In this document: positions 1 through 7,232 of the stretch, one piece after another
Layout: each line of letters starts with the position of its first letter
Numbering within the stretch: position 1 is the stretch's first letter
DNA from: Bacteroidota bacterium
GTDB lineage: Bacteria; Bacteroidota; Bacteroidia; Chitinophagales; BACL12
Assembly (NCBI GenBank): GCA_029571985.1
Contig: JAKQVC010000132.1
Location: forward strand, 1 to 64,000
Direction of reading: 5' to 3'
DNA length: 64,000 bases
Translations under genes and position numbers: made by a program
The notes under the pieces: generated by a model
What the model was told of the DNA's origin: nothing
Seen by the model: the letters and a program-made list of their open reading frames with translations, nothing else
The model's database searches: none

Positions 1-101
1 ATTTGTGCTCTACAAATTTCATAGGAACTTTGAAGCAAACGTAAACCTAATCATAAAAGCGCAATAAATCAATTCTCATACGAAATAAAACACATAATCT
101 C

Positions 102-109
102 TAACTTTG
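102..109 (+). promoter_or_regulatory. Possible -7 promoter element (TAACTTTG)
   Basis: The octamer fits the Bacteroidota -7 consensus TAnnTTTG exactly and lies about 24 nt before the ATG of the lipoprotein gene at 133. No convincing -33 TTTG is seen at the usual 19-20 nt spacing, so this is a half-promoter call. Confidence 0.35.
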
Positions 110-132
110 TTAAGCCCGATTCTTCAAATCTA

Positions 133-540
133 ATGTTGATGAAAAATCTACTCCTGTCGTTTTTACTTATCGGATTTTCGTCATGCGCCTATGATTATAT
201 CCATGCCGACTACCGTGATGTTGTGTGTGGCGAATACACGGGCATCAAAGTAGAGAGTGCACTATATTCGGAAGCGGATACCGTAGTTTTATATGCATTA
301 TCGCTGGAAAAATCCGATGAGGATTCTATCGTTGATTTAGTTTATCAGGTGCTAGTAGATGACAGCATTTATACTTCTCCAACATATGCATTCTACTTTA
401 CCGGTGAAGTATTCCAGTATGCCGGCTATGACCCCGAATGGGTGCCAACTCTGGTATTTACCAACCCCGACCTGCACTTCCATCATCAACCCGGCATCGG
501 GCCATATTACATAGATCTCTATGCTACTAAGATTGAGTGA
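133..540 (+). CDS. Small lipoprotein, unknown function
   Basis: This 135-residue protein starts with a lipoprotein signal peptide: a hydrophobic stretch (LLLSFLLIGFSSC) ending in a lipobox whose Cys is about residue 18. The mature part is acidic and rich in Tyr, with no motif I recognise. The second Met (139) is an equally good start, because the first two codons add little before the Lys. It stands alone, with a -7-like element just upstream. Its size, export signal and position at the edge of an Rhs-tip array would suit an orphan immunity protein, but that is inference from context only. Confidence 0.75.
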   Translation: MLMKNLLLSFLLIGFSSCAYDYIHADYRDVVCGEYTGIKVESALYSEADTVVLYALSLEKSDEDSIVDLVYQVLVDDSIYTSPTYAFYFTGEVFQYAGYDPEWVPTLVFTNPDLHFHHQPGIGPYYIDLYATKIE

Positions 541-969
541 GTCCCGATAAGTGGCTTATCCGCTCAACAAGAAGCACATAATCATTATAAATGTGTTGCC
601 ATTCAGTGCCCACAAAAACATCGTGGTGGGCCCGGCTTCCCTCAAACCAGTATTGCTCTGATAATTGGATTTTACGATCATAATAAACAAACAAATTAGC
701 CAGTTGCACCGCTATCAGAATGCTATAGACAGAAAACTGAGTGTCGAGAAGTATTATATTCAACAGAAGAGGTTTTATAATTGGCTACATCCATCTCCAA
801 CCTGGATAAATTGTCCCGAATTTCTGTCTTGTAGGTCTCCATGGTGAATATAATTATCGCATAAGCGCACAACATTTAAAATTACCAAATACCAAATAAA
901 CCACTAACTTAGTAAAGTCCGACATATTATAAAAAGCTGTAAAGCATGTAACGCGTAGCATTCCTTCAA
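541..969. other. Gene-free stretch between two lipoprotein genes
   Basis: About 430 bases with no supported gene. Short open frames on both strands (527-763 minus, 665-847 plus) lack signal peptides, family resemblance and ribosome-binding sites. The sequence just before 903 (CTAACTTAGTAAAGTCCGA) resembles the stretch at 101-119 before the first lipoprotein gene, hinting at a shared upstream region. Confidence 0.4.
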
Positions 970-1407
970 ATGAAAAAGCACTTTACCTATTTTTTCACGA
1001 TTATATTCTTAATTTCCTGCAATAAGCCATTAATGCAAGATAGTGAGGATATTGACCACATCAGTGAAATGGTGCTGTTCTATTGGGATGCGGAAGACTC
1101 TTTAATTAAAAAGTCTATTTCGATTGACTCAGCACATGAGATGAGCCTTATAAAAATAATACAAAAGTCTCAACCCACACAAAAAACACCACCAAAAGCA
1201 AGTGACTTCTCAATAGAGTTTACGGTAACGTATGCAGATAATGAAAAAGAATATTTTGACATTAACGTATATGGTAGCATGAGTTACACTTACATAACCG
1301 TTTCTAACGATGGCAAATATTTCAGAGCAGTTAAAGGAAAATACACAAACAATGAACTCGCCATTTTTCTGACAGATTATGTGCGTTTGCTCGGCATATC
1401 TATTTAA
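970..1407 (+). CDS. Small lipoprotein, unknown function
   Basis: This 145-residue protein has a clear lipoprotein signal (MKKHFTYFFTIIFLISC, Cys 17). The mature domain alternates short beta-like segments (FSIEFTVTYAD, EYFDINVYG, YTYITVSNDGKYF) and ends in a hydrophobic helix-like segment. That layout broadly resembles the exported protein at 5302-5730, which follows an orphan Rhs tip, but I cannot claim homology. It is followed by the convergent recombinase gene. A role as a leftover immunity protein is plausible but unproven. Confidence 0.75.
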   Translation: MKKHFTYFFTIIFLISCNKPLMQDSEDIDHISEMVLFYWDAEDSLIKKSISIDSAHEMSLIKIIQKSQPTQKTPPKASDFSIEFTVTYADNEKEYFDINVYGSMSYTYITVSNDGKYFRAVKGKYTNNELAIFLTDYVRLLGISI

Positions 1408-1473
1408 TGAAATTGGGTTCGTAACTTACAATATGTTGGGTTGTTATTGAATTAAAATAATATAACGAATCTT

Positions 1474-2517
1474 CTAATTCCGAAGCTGTCTAAAAGCTAA
1501 ATCGGTTTCTGTGTCTATATAATGCTGACTAAAGTGAACGTATTTATAAAATTCTTTGCTTCCGATTGCATGCCCGGAAATTTTTCTAACCACCTGCTCG
1601 GGCACGCCTAGGATGAGTAAGGTGGTTATTGCAGTTTTGCGCATTGTATGGGTAGTAACCAGGTCGCAGAAACGAGCAGGACCTTGCTTTGCTTTAACAG
1701 CCCGTGACCTCCCTTTTCTGGAACGAGATTTTCCAATTACATGAGTCCAACCGGCTAGTTGGCAGATTTCTTTGATATTTTTGTTCATTCGACCTTTGGA
1801 AACCATTGGCAATAAGGTCTTCAAGCCTTTATACTTGGCAAGTATTTCCAAAGCATAGTCTGGAAGTTTCACAACTGTCTCTGTTTTAGTTTTCACTGAT
1901 CTTACTTTTAGATAAGTATGTCCATGAACTTTTTCAAGGTTTGTGCGTGTTAATCTCGAAAGGTCGGAGTATCGAAGTCCCACTGTCGATCCAAATACCA
2001 ATACATCTTTAGCCTGCCTCAAGTGAGCTGGAAGACTTTCTGTAAATAAGTTGTCTGAAATCAAAAACTTTAGTTGCTCCTGGGTAAACACTATAATAGG
2101 CACTTTTTCGCTTCTTATGTAAAAGTTTCTGTAAAATTCCCCTATTGCAAGCAACTTCTCATGTTTTAAATAGCTAAAGAATGTTTTTATAATTTTAATA
2201 TGAGAGCCAACATAATTGTCATAAACTCCTTTTGCGTATAAATGGTCGGTATATTTCCTATAAAATCGTTCCCAATACCGCTTTTCAACTGCTAACTGCC
2301 TGCTACTCAATTTGTTGGATACCCGTATCCTTAAATAAAAGCCTGTTTCAGATTGAAAAGCTGAAAGCTCTTTAAGTACAATGGAGTATGATTCGATGGT
2401 TCCTGAACTAAATACACTCCCATCTCGTTTTAGGCGTTTGCCTGACTTGCTGGCACTAACAAATTCCATAAAAAGCGGGATTAATTCAATTTCGGCTGTT
2501 TTGGGTTGTCTATTCAT
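1474..2517 (-). CDS. Tyrosine recombinase / phage-type integrase
   Basis: This 347-residue protein is a site-specific recombinase of the tyrosine family. It has a Bacteroidota-type N-terminal SAM-like core-binding domain (about 10-125) and a C-terminal catalytic domain (about 140-340). The catalytic set is visible: Arg in GLRYSDL, a beta-hairpin Lys in KTKTETVVKLP, His-x-x-Arg in THTMRKTA, His in ISGHAIGS, and the nucleophile Tyr in FYKYVHF. It appears intact. It sits next to an array of Rhs tips that share a 24-bp repeat, so it is a candidate for moving the island or rearranging the tips. No flanking att repeat or tRNA was found. Confidence 0.93.
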   Translation of the reverse strand: MNRQPKTAEIELIPLFMEFVSASKSGKRLKRDGSVFSSGTIESYSIVLKELSAFQSETGFYLRIRVSNKLSSRQLAVEKRYWERFYRKYTDHLYAKGVYDNYVGSHIKIIKTFFSYLKHEKLLAIGEFYRNFYIRSEKVPIIVFTQEQLKFLISDNLFTESLPAHLRQAKDVLVFGSTVGLRYSDLSRLTRTNLEKVHGHTYLKVRSVKTKTETVVKLPDYALEILAKYKGLKTLLPMVSKGRMNKNIKEICQLAGWTHVIGKSRSRKGRSRAVKAKQGPARFCDLVTTHTMRKTAITTLLILGVPEQVVRKISGHAIGSKEFYKYVHFSQHYIDTETDLAFRQLRN

Positions 2518-2593
2518 TTTTGGGGTGGATTTAAAGAAATATGGATAAATAGCACCTAGCTAAAGTTGCAGAGCGCCACATGGGACAGCTAAA

Positions 2594-2690
2594 TTCTTTC
2601 AAAAAATGTCAATAAATTAGCCACGAAACTATTCAAATTCTGCATAAAAGTGTTTATATTGCGTTTATTTTAAAATTTTGAAACTGAGCA
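2594..2690 (+). repeat. Conserved leader in front of orphan Rhs tip 1
   Basis: This 97-nt stretch ends at the orphan's ATG and aligns without gaps to 4390-4486, also 97 nt and also ending at an ATG. By eye about three quarters of positions match. The best-kept part is around AAAGTGnTTAnATTGCGTTTATT. A shorter version precedes orphan 3 on the minus strand. It may hold a promoter or be part of the mobile or duplicated unit. Confidence 0.7.
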
Positions 2691-3599
2691 ATGCCAGCGC
2701 CTAGAAACACTTCACAGCACTATCCGTTCGGGATGGTAATGCCGAGTAGGAATTGGGACGCTGTAGGCAGCGATGGGTATAGGTTTGGGTTTAATAGTTT
2801 TGAAATGGATAACGAATTTTTCGGAGAAGGGAATTGTTACTATACGGAATTTAGAGAATATGATTCGCGCATAGGTAGGTGGTTTAGCATTGATCCTTTA
2901 TTTAATTATTTTCCTTGGCAAAGTCCTTATGTAGCATTTGATAATAATCCAATTTTTTATAAAGATCCAAAGGGCGCTGCATCAGAGCCTCATGATAATT
3001 ATAATAAACTTGAGAGGAGAAGAGAAAAGAACAGGAAGTATATGGATTCAAATCAAAGAAAGGTTGAAAGAAAAATGAAAAGGACAGGGCTTACGGATGT
3101 AGAAGTGCGCAATCAATATCGACATAAACATTGGATTGATCATCCAACAAAATATGATGAATCTACGGGCGCTAGATTATACTATCCGGATATTAAAAAA
3201 GATGGGGCAATTAAATTTACTATTCCTTATGACGGACAAACAATGGTGAGACAAGATGTTCTTTACAAAGGAGAGCTAAGATTAGACTATGATGCGCAAG
3301 GATACCCTGATCGTATAATAGTAACAAGCGAGCCAGATGGAAATCTACTTTATGATTCTAAAGAATATGTATTTCAGAAAAATACAACTGGTCCTATAAA
3401 CACCAGCAATGAGCAAACGACAATTATCAGAATACAAGTTATACCTGATCCAAGTCCACCTGAATCTAAATTTGGCGATGGCCGGTACGATTTAAAAGGG
3501 TCATCCGGCAAGATAAAAATAAGTATCAGCCCAAACCAAGGGGTTCTTGAATTAAAACCATATAAACGATCATCAAAATGGCTCGGAAAGGATATATAA
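2691..3599 (+). CDS. Orphan Rhs tip 1 (Rhs core fragment plus variable C-terminus)
   Basis: This 302-residue protein is only the end of an Rhs protein. After a 10-residue leader (MPAPRNTSQH) it begins at the YPFGMVMP motif and contains the Rhs-associated core: YDSRIGRWFSIDP near 62-74 and the cleavage-type DPKG near residue 93. A polar C-terminal domain of about 200 residues follows, which I do not recognise. There is no signal peptide and no YD shell, so on its own it could not act as a normal Rhs effector. It overlaps by 22 nt a YwqK-like protein, a typical effector-immunity arrangement. I read it as a spare tip cassette. Confidence 0.88.
   Translation: MPAPRNTSQHYPFGMVMPSRNWDAVGSDGYRFGFNSFEMDNEFFGEGNCYYTEFREYDSRIGRWFSIDPLFNYFPWQSPYVAFDNNPIFYKDPKGAASEPHDNYNKLERRREKNRKYMDSNQRKVERKMKRTGLTDVEVRNQYRHKHWIDHPTKYDESTGARLYYPDIKKDGAIKFTIPYDGQTMVRQDVLYKGELRLDYDAQGYPDRIIVTSEPDGNLLYDSKEYVFQKNTTGPINTSNEQTTIIRIQVIPDPSPPESKFGDGRYDLKGSSGKIKISISPNQGVLELKPYKRSSKWLGKDI
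2722..2745 (+). repeat. 24-bp Rhs tip-junction repeat, copy 1
   Basis: Contains CCGTTCGGGATGGTAATGCC (2724-2743), identical in all four Rhs tips of the window, including synonymous positions. It marks where the shared Rhs core ends and the exchangeable tip begins. Confidence 0.9.
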
Positions 3600-4195
3600 T
3601 TATAGTCGCGAACATTTTAATAAATGTATTTATTGCAAATTCATTTGCCCAGTCTATTAATCTATTCAGCAGAGATTCTGTTAATAATATGGATTCAGCG
3701 AGATTAACACAGGCAAGTTGGGCAATTGACAGTAATGAATATTCTATTTACATTAATGGTCTTTTTGATAGCGACACATTAAATACGTTAACAATCAGCT
3801 TTCAAGATCACGGTAGAAGTGTACAAATTTCAAACTACAGCAATGGTCATAAGAATGGGATAAACATGTTTATTCGAAAAGGCAAAATAGAGTCAGTCGA
3901 ATATTATAAAAATGACACTTTAAATGCCATTTCCAAGGATTTCCAAAAAGGAATATTAAGGTCTGAGATAGAATATTCTATGGGTGTCATTGATGGAATG
4001 TATAAAAGTTATTACACTAATGGATTACTAAAATATGTTGCGATTTATAGTGACGGAAAATATATTGGCACTTGCCAATCCTATTACAGGAACGGGAGAC
4101 TTAAGTATTATAATCCATGCATTGGTCAAGGCAATTGTACATCTACTTTTTATAAGCGAAATGGAAAAATTAATAAAGTATTAAATTCTAAATGA
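3578..4195 (+). CDS. Exported YwqK-like MORN-variant repeat protein; likely immunity partner of orphan tip 1
   Basis: This 205-residue protein starts inside the end of the orphan-tip gene (22-nt overlap), which implies translational coupling. It has a signal peptide (hydrophobic IIIVANILINVFIANSF, then AQ). The mature part carries MORN-variant repeats: GHKNGINMFIRKGKIES, GVIDGMYKSYYTNGLLKY, and YIGTCQSYYRNGRLKYY. This repeat type defines the YwqK antitoxin/immunity family, which partners secreted polymorphic toxins. The pairing and the family agree, so an immunity role is well supported although untested. Export suggests that the toxin acts in the periplasm or envelope. Confidence 0.85.
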   Translation: MARKGYIIIVANILINVFIANSFAQSINLFSRDSVNNMDSARLTQASWAIDSNEYSIYINGLFDSDTLNTLTISFQDHGRSVQISNYSNGHKNGINMFIRKGKIESVEYYKNDTLNAISKDFQKGILRSEIEYSMGVIDGMYKSYYTNGLLKYVAIYSDGKYIGTCQSYYRNGRLKYYNPCIGQGNCTSTFYKRNGKINKVLNSK

Positions 4196-4389
4196 AACGG
4201 GCGGTAATTTGTCTAGTGGAGTCCTGCATTTACGGACCCTATTTCCACATTAAAATGGCCCTAGCAGGTAAATCAACAATGTTTAGGTGCTGGCTTTGTC
4301 ACATTTTGATTTAAGGTGCTGGTCCTTTTGTATTACTCCTCAAATTCTAGACCAGAAGTTTAGTTAAATAATGATAAGAGGCTACTAGA

Positions 4390-4486
4390 TTCTTCCAAAA
4401 ATGGCCAATAATTTAGTGACAAAACTATTCAATTTATGCAAAAAAGTGCTTAAATTGCGTTTATTATAAACGTTGGAAACCTGGTT
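4390..4486 (+). repeat. Conserved leader in front of orphan Rhs tip 2
   Basis: Second copy of the 97-nt leader (see 2594-2690), ending exactly at the orphan's ATG. The sequence between the end of the preceding gene (4195) and this leader shows nothing I can name. Confidence 0.7.
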
Positions 4487-5302
4487 ATGCCAACAGTTAG
4501 ACCCACTTCCCACCACTATCCGTTCGGGATGGTAATGCCGAGTAGGATTTTCAACGTTGGAGACTATCATTATGGATATAATACTCAAGAGAAAGTTGAC
4601 GAAATATCAGGTGTTGGAAATCATTATACCGCGGAGTATTGGGAATATGATTCAAGAACGGTTAGAAGGTGGAACCAAGATCCAAAGCCAGTTGAATGGG
4701 AAAGCCCTTATGCTGCGAACAGAAACAACCCGATTTGGTTTGAAGACCCAGAAGGAGATTTTCCTTTTAGGAGATACGAAAAAGGCGATGAAATAAAAGT
4801 TAGAAGATGGTTTAAAGTGGTTGCTGTATTAAAAGTTGTGGATTTTGTCGAAGTTAAAGGAAGGGGTGTTCGCATAGAGTTGGAGTATAAAGATAAAAAG
4901 ACGGGATTGACTGATTTAAGGTGGATACAGACCATAAGGACCAATGACCCATTGGGTGGAGGGAAGCCAAACGAACCCTATAATGACCCGAATCCATCTG
5001 ACGATCCTCCAGGTTTAACTAAACCATTTTATTATACTGATGCCGAAGTTGCTGCTAAAGCTCACAATCCCGGGGAAACCGATTTCTTAGACGAACCTAA
5101 ACGAAATGCTGGCAAATCAAAGATAGTCTGGAAGGGAGAATTAAGTGTTGTTGGAAAAGATGCCGCCACTGGAAAATATGAGAGCATTAAAAATCTACAG
5201 TATGGGTTTAAATTGAGAAGAGATGGAACAGTGAAAGCAATAAAACTTCGTGATCGAAGTGTTTCGAAATTTCAGAAACAATCTATAAAATCTGCTAAGT
5301 GA
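4487..5302 (+). CDS. Orphan Rhs tip 2 (Rhs core fragment plus variable C-terminus)
   Basis: This 271-residue protein has a leader like that of orphan 1 (MPTVRPTSHH), then YPFGMVMPSR and a shortened Rhs core (YGYNTQEK, EYDSRTVRRWNQDPKP, NPIWFEDPEG near residue 85). The C-terminal domain (about 90-271) has a pattern I associate with other Bacteroidota Rhs tips: an RTNDP-G segment, FYYT, FLDEPKR, then W-G-ELS and YGFKL. I know no function for it. The gene has no shell and no signal peptide. Its stop overlaps the next ATG (TGATG), as expected for an effector-immunity pair. Confidence 0.87.
   Translation: MPTVRPTSHHYPFGMVMPSRIFNVGDYHYGYNTQEKVDEISGVGNHYTAEYWEYDSRTVRRWNQDPKPVEWESPYAANRNNPIWFEDPEGDFPFRRYEKGDEIKVRRWFKVVAVLKVVDFVEVKGRGVRIELEYKDKKTGLTDLRWIQTIRTNDPLGGGKPNEPYNDPNPSDDPPGLTKPFYYTDAEVAAKAHNPGETDFLDEPKRNAGKSKIVWKGELSVVGKDAATGKYESIKNLQYGFKLRRDGTVKAIKLRDRSVSKFQKQSIKSAK
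4518..4541 (+). repeat. 24-bp Rhs tip-junction repeat, copy 2
   Basis: Second copy of the junction sequence (core 4520-4539), in the same orientation as copies 1 and 4. Confidence 0.9.
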
Positions 5303-5730
5303 TGAGAAGAATAATATTTTCAATAATACTTTCGAGCATTTCACTATTAACCTATGCTCAGACCATGAATAGAATTAGGATTGAACATGTAGGAGAAATG
5401 GACAAACCTTTCCCCATTATTGAGCTATATTCAGACAAATCGGAGATAGTAAATACCCAAACTATAACAGAAATGCTTACTATGGCGGATAGCTCTGTTT
5501 TTTCAAAAGTCATTAAATATTTTGATAGCGAATTTGTTGGAATGATGGTATCTTCTGACTTTGAGTATGGGACTTTTTCGGTGTCATTTTTTGAGGGCAC
5601 GGAACTCCGCAAGCAAATTTATTTAAATAAAGAAGGAGCAATTTATTTGCTTGTCAATTTGCAAACATACATTTTTGAAGGTGAAGAAAATAAGATTGCG
5701 CTTCAAAGCATGGTTAGAAGATTACTCTGA
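5302..5730 (+). CDS. Small exported protein; likely immunity partner of orphan tip 2
   Basis: I start this gene at the ATG at 5302, which overlaps the TGA of the orphan tip; a GTG one codon earlier is possible. The protein has 142 residues with a signal peptide (MRRIIFSIILSSISLLTYAQ). The mature domain mixes short strands and helices (FPIIELYSD, VFSKVIKYFDSEFVGMM, FSVSFFEG) and ends in MVRRLL. I do not recognise a family. Coupled translation, small size and export all fit a periplasmic immunity protein. The last 9 bases overlap the end of the convergent regulator remnant. Confidence 0.82.
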   Translation: MRRIIFSIILSSISLLTYAQTMNRIRIEHVGEMDKPFPIIELYSDKSEIVNTQTITEMLTMADSSVFSKVIKYFDSEFVGMMVSSDFEYGTFSVSFFEGTELRKQIYLNKEGAIYLLVNLQTYIFEGEENKIALQSMVRRLL

Positions 5731-6002
5731 ATACGCTTTTTTCGTTTTTCTGTTTCTGAGGAAAACGTCCACCTTCTCAAAGACGTGCGCCCTTTCCGCT
5801 TCGTTCAGCTTCTCAATATCCTGCAAACGCATTAGCGTTTTTTTATCCAGATCCACTATTATTTTATCGAGCAGGAATTCCAAGCTCGATTCCAGTACAT
5901 CAGCAATTTTAGAAGCCACTTCCACAGTTGGTTTTACTTCATCCCGTACAGTAGTATTTCTCGAATTTAGTAGTTTTAACTGATATTGTTTCCGGGGGGG
6001 CT
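5722..6002 (-). pseudogene. Truncated XRE-family transcriptional regulator
   Basis: The frame read from about 6000 down to the stop at 5722 encodes the last two thirds of a Bacteroidota XRE regulator. The end of the helix-turn-helix domain is visible (RDEVKPTVEVASKIADVL, then SSLEFLLD), followed by the usual tail (DKKTLMRLQDIEKLNEAERAHVF). The first helices are missing and the preceding QLKLLNSRNTT looks degraded. A run of seven G/C bases at 5995-6001 sits at the point where similarity stops. No ATG is available, only a GTG at 5925 inside the domain. I call it a pseudogene left by insertion of the flanking tip cassettes. Confidence 0.65.
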
Positions 6003-6008
6003 TAATTT

Positions 6009-6260
6009 CTACACTAAAATAAATAGTATTAATGCAATTACTAAGGCAATAAGAGTAAAAAGTTTATATAGGTTTAGCAATTTAATATTTAATTTAATGA
6101 AATTGATTATTATCCAAACAAGGTAAAGTGGCATGTATATTAGGAACATCAAATAAATGGTAAAATAATTTAGATAGTCAAACTTAGTTGCTGCAATTAT
6201 TATTAATGAAAGTATTGCCAGAGTTACTAGAATTTGCGAATATTTATATTTATATAACAT
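6009..6260 (-). CDS. Small membrane protein; likely immunity partner of orphan tip 3
   Basis: Starting at MLYKYKYSQ (ATG at 6260), 7 nt after the stop of orphan tip 3, this is an 83-residue protein made almost entirely of three hydrophobic helices: ILVTLAILSLIIIAAT, YFTIYLMFLIYMPLYLVWIIINFI, and KLFTLIALVIALILFILV. A longer frame begins at 6419, but it would lie within the tip gene and adds a non-membrane stretch, so I prefer the later start. An integral-membrane immunity protein is known for several polymorphic toxins. The other partners in this island are exported rather than embedded. Confidence 0.72.
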   Translation of the reverse strand: MLYKYKYSQILVTLAILSLIIIAATKFDYLNYFTIYLMFLIYMPLYLVWIIINFIKLNIKLLNLYKLFTLIALVIALILFILV

Positions 6261-6267
6261 GATATCC

Positions 6268-7173
6268 TTACTTTCTTTTACTAAGTTCGAAATGTGTTGC
6301 GTGTTTCGTTGACACTTCATGAAAAAAGCCGGACTTAATTGCTCGTTGATCAGCATCACTATCCTTACCCATTTCATTTGTTTGCGAGCCGGTTTTTGCG
6401 GAACTATAGGAAAATCCAAGTCTTTTCATCGCATGACCCCATAAATAGTTACCGGCATCCATTGCATTGTAGGCTGTTGAGGAAGATTCGAATAAATAAA
6501 AGTCTCCGCGAGAATCATTATTACCTCCACCTGGCGATCCTCCGAGCTTGACGCCATAATCCATTTTACCATGGCCTCTTGCATCCCTACCAGATTCGGT
6601 TGCAGCAAAATAGGTGCGTCCGAAGATTCCTCTCCAATAAATGTCAGTTTGTTTCATGATGCTGTTTATCTCTCGGTCTGAAATAGTAGTTATTGCTTGG
6701 TCTCCTTCATCTAACGATTCAAGTTTAAATATATCAATTCTAGAATCATTAAACTTGAAGTACCTATCTCCAATGAAATAGTTAACGCCATTTTCGTCTT
6801 GTTTAAGTTCTCCTATTGCTCCCCAAAGCCCAGCTTCATCTAAATTAGTGACATCAATAAATTCACCTTTGGTATTAAACCTATAGATTGTATCTCCAAA
6901 AATATCCGTATTGATTATCGGAGAATTTTCAAAACAAGCATAATATGACAAGGAATTATTTGGTTTTAGGTCAATGTTCCACCTTCTCCCTATTGTTGAT
7001 GAATAAACCCAAAATTTAGCACTATACAAGACACCAGTTTGATAAACTTCATCATCTTTCTCTTGCGTATTAAACCCAAACCTATACCCCTCCGCACTTC
7101 CAGCCTGCCAATTTCTATTCGGCATTACCATCCCGAACGGATGGTGCTGTGAAATGACTCTATTAGTAGGCAT
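6268..7173 (-). CDS. Orphan Rhs tip 3 (possible Ntox44-like toxin domain)
   Basis: This 301-residue protein starts with a leader like those of the other orphans (MPTNRVISQH), then HPFGMVMPNRNWQAGSAEG, RFGFNTQEKDDEV and a degenerate Rhs core (STIGRRWNIDLKP, SPIINTDIFG near residue 93). The C-terminal domain contains GHGKMDYGVKLGG, DAGNYLWGHAMKRLGF and DADQRAIKSGFF. These Asp-Ala-Gly-Asn and Gly-rich motifs recall bacterial toxin domain 44, a putative nuclease family, but I cannot confirm this without a profile search. The gene is on the opposite strand to the main Rhs gene, and its first 74 coding bases after the leader almost match that gene. Confidence 0.87.
   Translation of the reverse strand: MPTNRVISQHHPFGMVMPNRNWQAGSAEGYRFGFNTQEKDDEVYQTGVLYSAKFWVYSSTIGRRWNIDLKPNNSLSYYACFENSPIINTDIFGDTIYRFNTKGEFIDVTNLDEAGLWGAIGELKQDENGVNYFIGDRYFKFNDSRIDIFKLESLDEGDQAITTISDREINSIMKQTDIYWRGIFGRTYFAATESGRDARGHGKMDYGVKLGGSPGGGNNDSRGDFYLFESSSTAYNAMDAGNYLWGHAMKRLGFSYSSAKTGSQTNEMGKDSDADQRAIKSGFFHEVSTKHATHFELSKRK
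7069..7142 (-). repeat. 74-nt inverted repeat with the full-length Rhs gene (copy in orphan 3)
   Basis: Reads on the minus strand as the same sequence as 24999-25072 on the plus strand, with 4 mismatches in 74 nt by eye. The longest exact runs are 26, 20 and 18 nt. Codon phase is the same in both genes, with CCG of PFGMVMP a codon in each. It includes copy 3 of the 24-bp junction (7119-7142). Confidence 0.9.
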
Positions 7174-7232
7174 AATTACGTTTCAGAGGTTCAAGAATAG
7201 CGCAATTTAAGCACATTTTTACATTTTTTGGG
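7174..7232 (-). repeat. Conserved leader in front of orphan Rhs tip 3
   Basis: On the minus strand this reads ATGTAAAAATGTGCTTAAAT, then TGCG and a GAAAC motif before the ATG. It matches the leaders of orphans 1 and 2 in their central part, with a one-base gap. Confidence 0.6.

Noticed and set aside
527-847. Short open frames on both strands between the first two lipoprotein genes
   Set aside because: No signal peptide, family resemblance, ribosome-binding site or conserved neighbour; overlapping frames suggest chance.
1474-2690. Complete mobile element with attachment sites
   Set aside because: I found a recombinase but no flanking direct repeats or tRNA target within the window, so borders cannot be drawn.
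6261-6419. Longer N-terminal extension of the 83-residue membrane protein
   Set aside because: It would lie fully inside the orphan-tip gene in another frame and adds no signal or domain; the later start gives a natural 7-nt gap.
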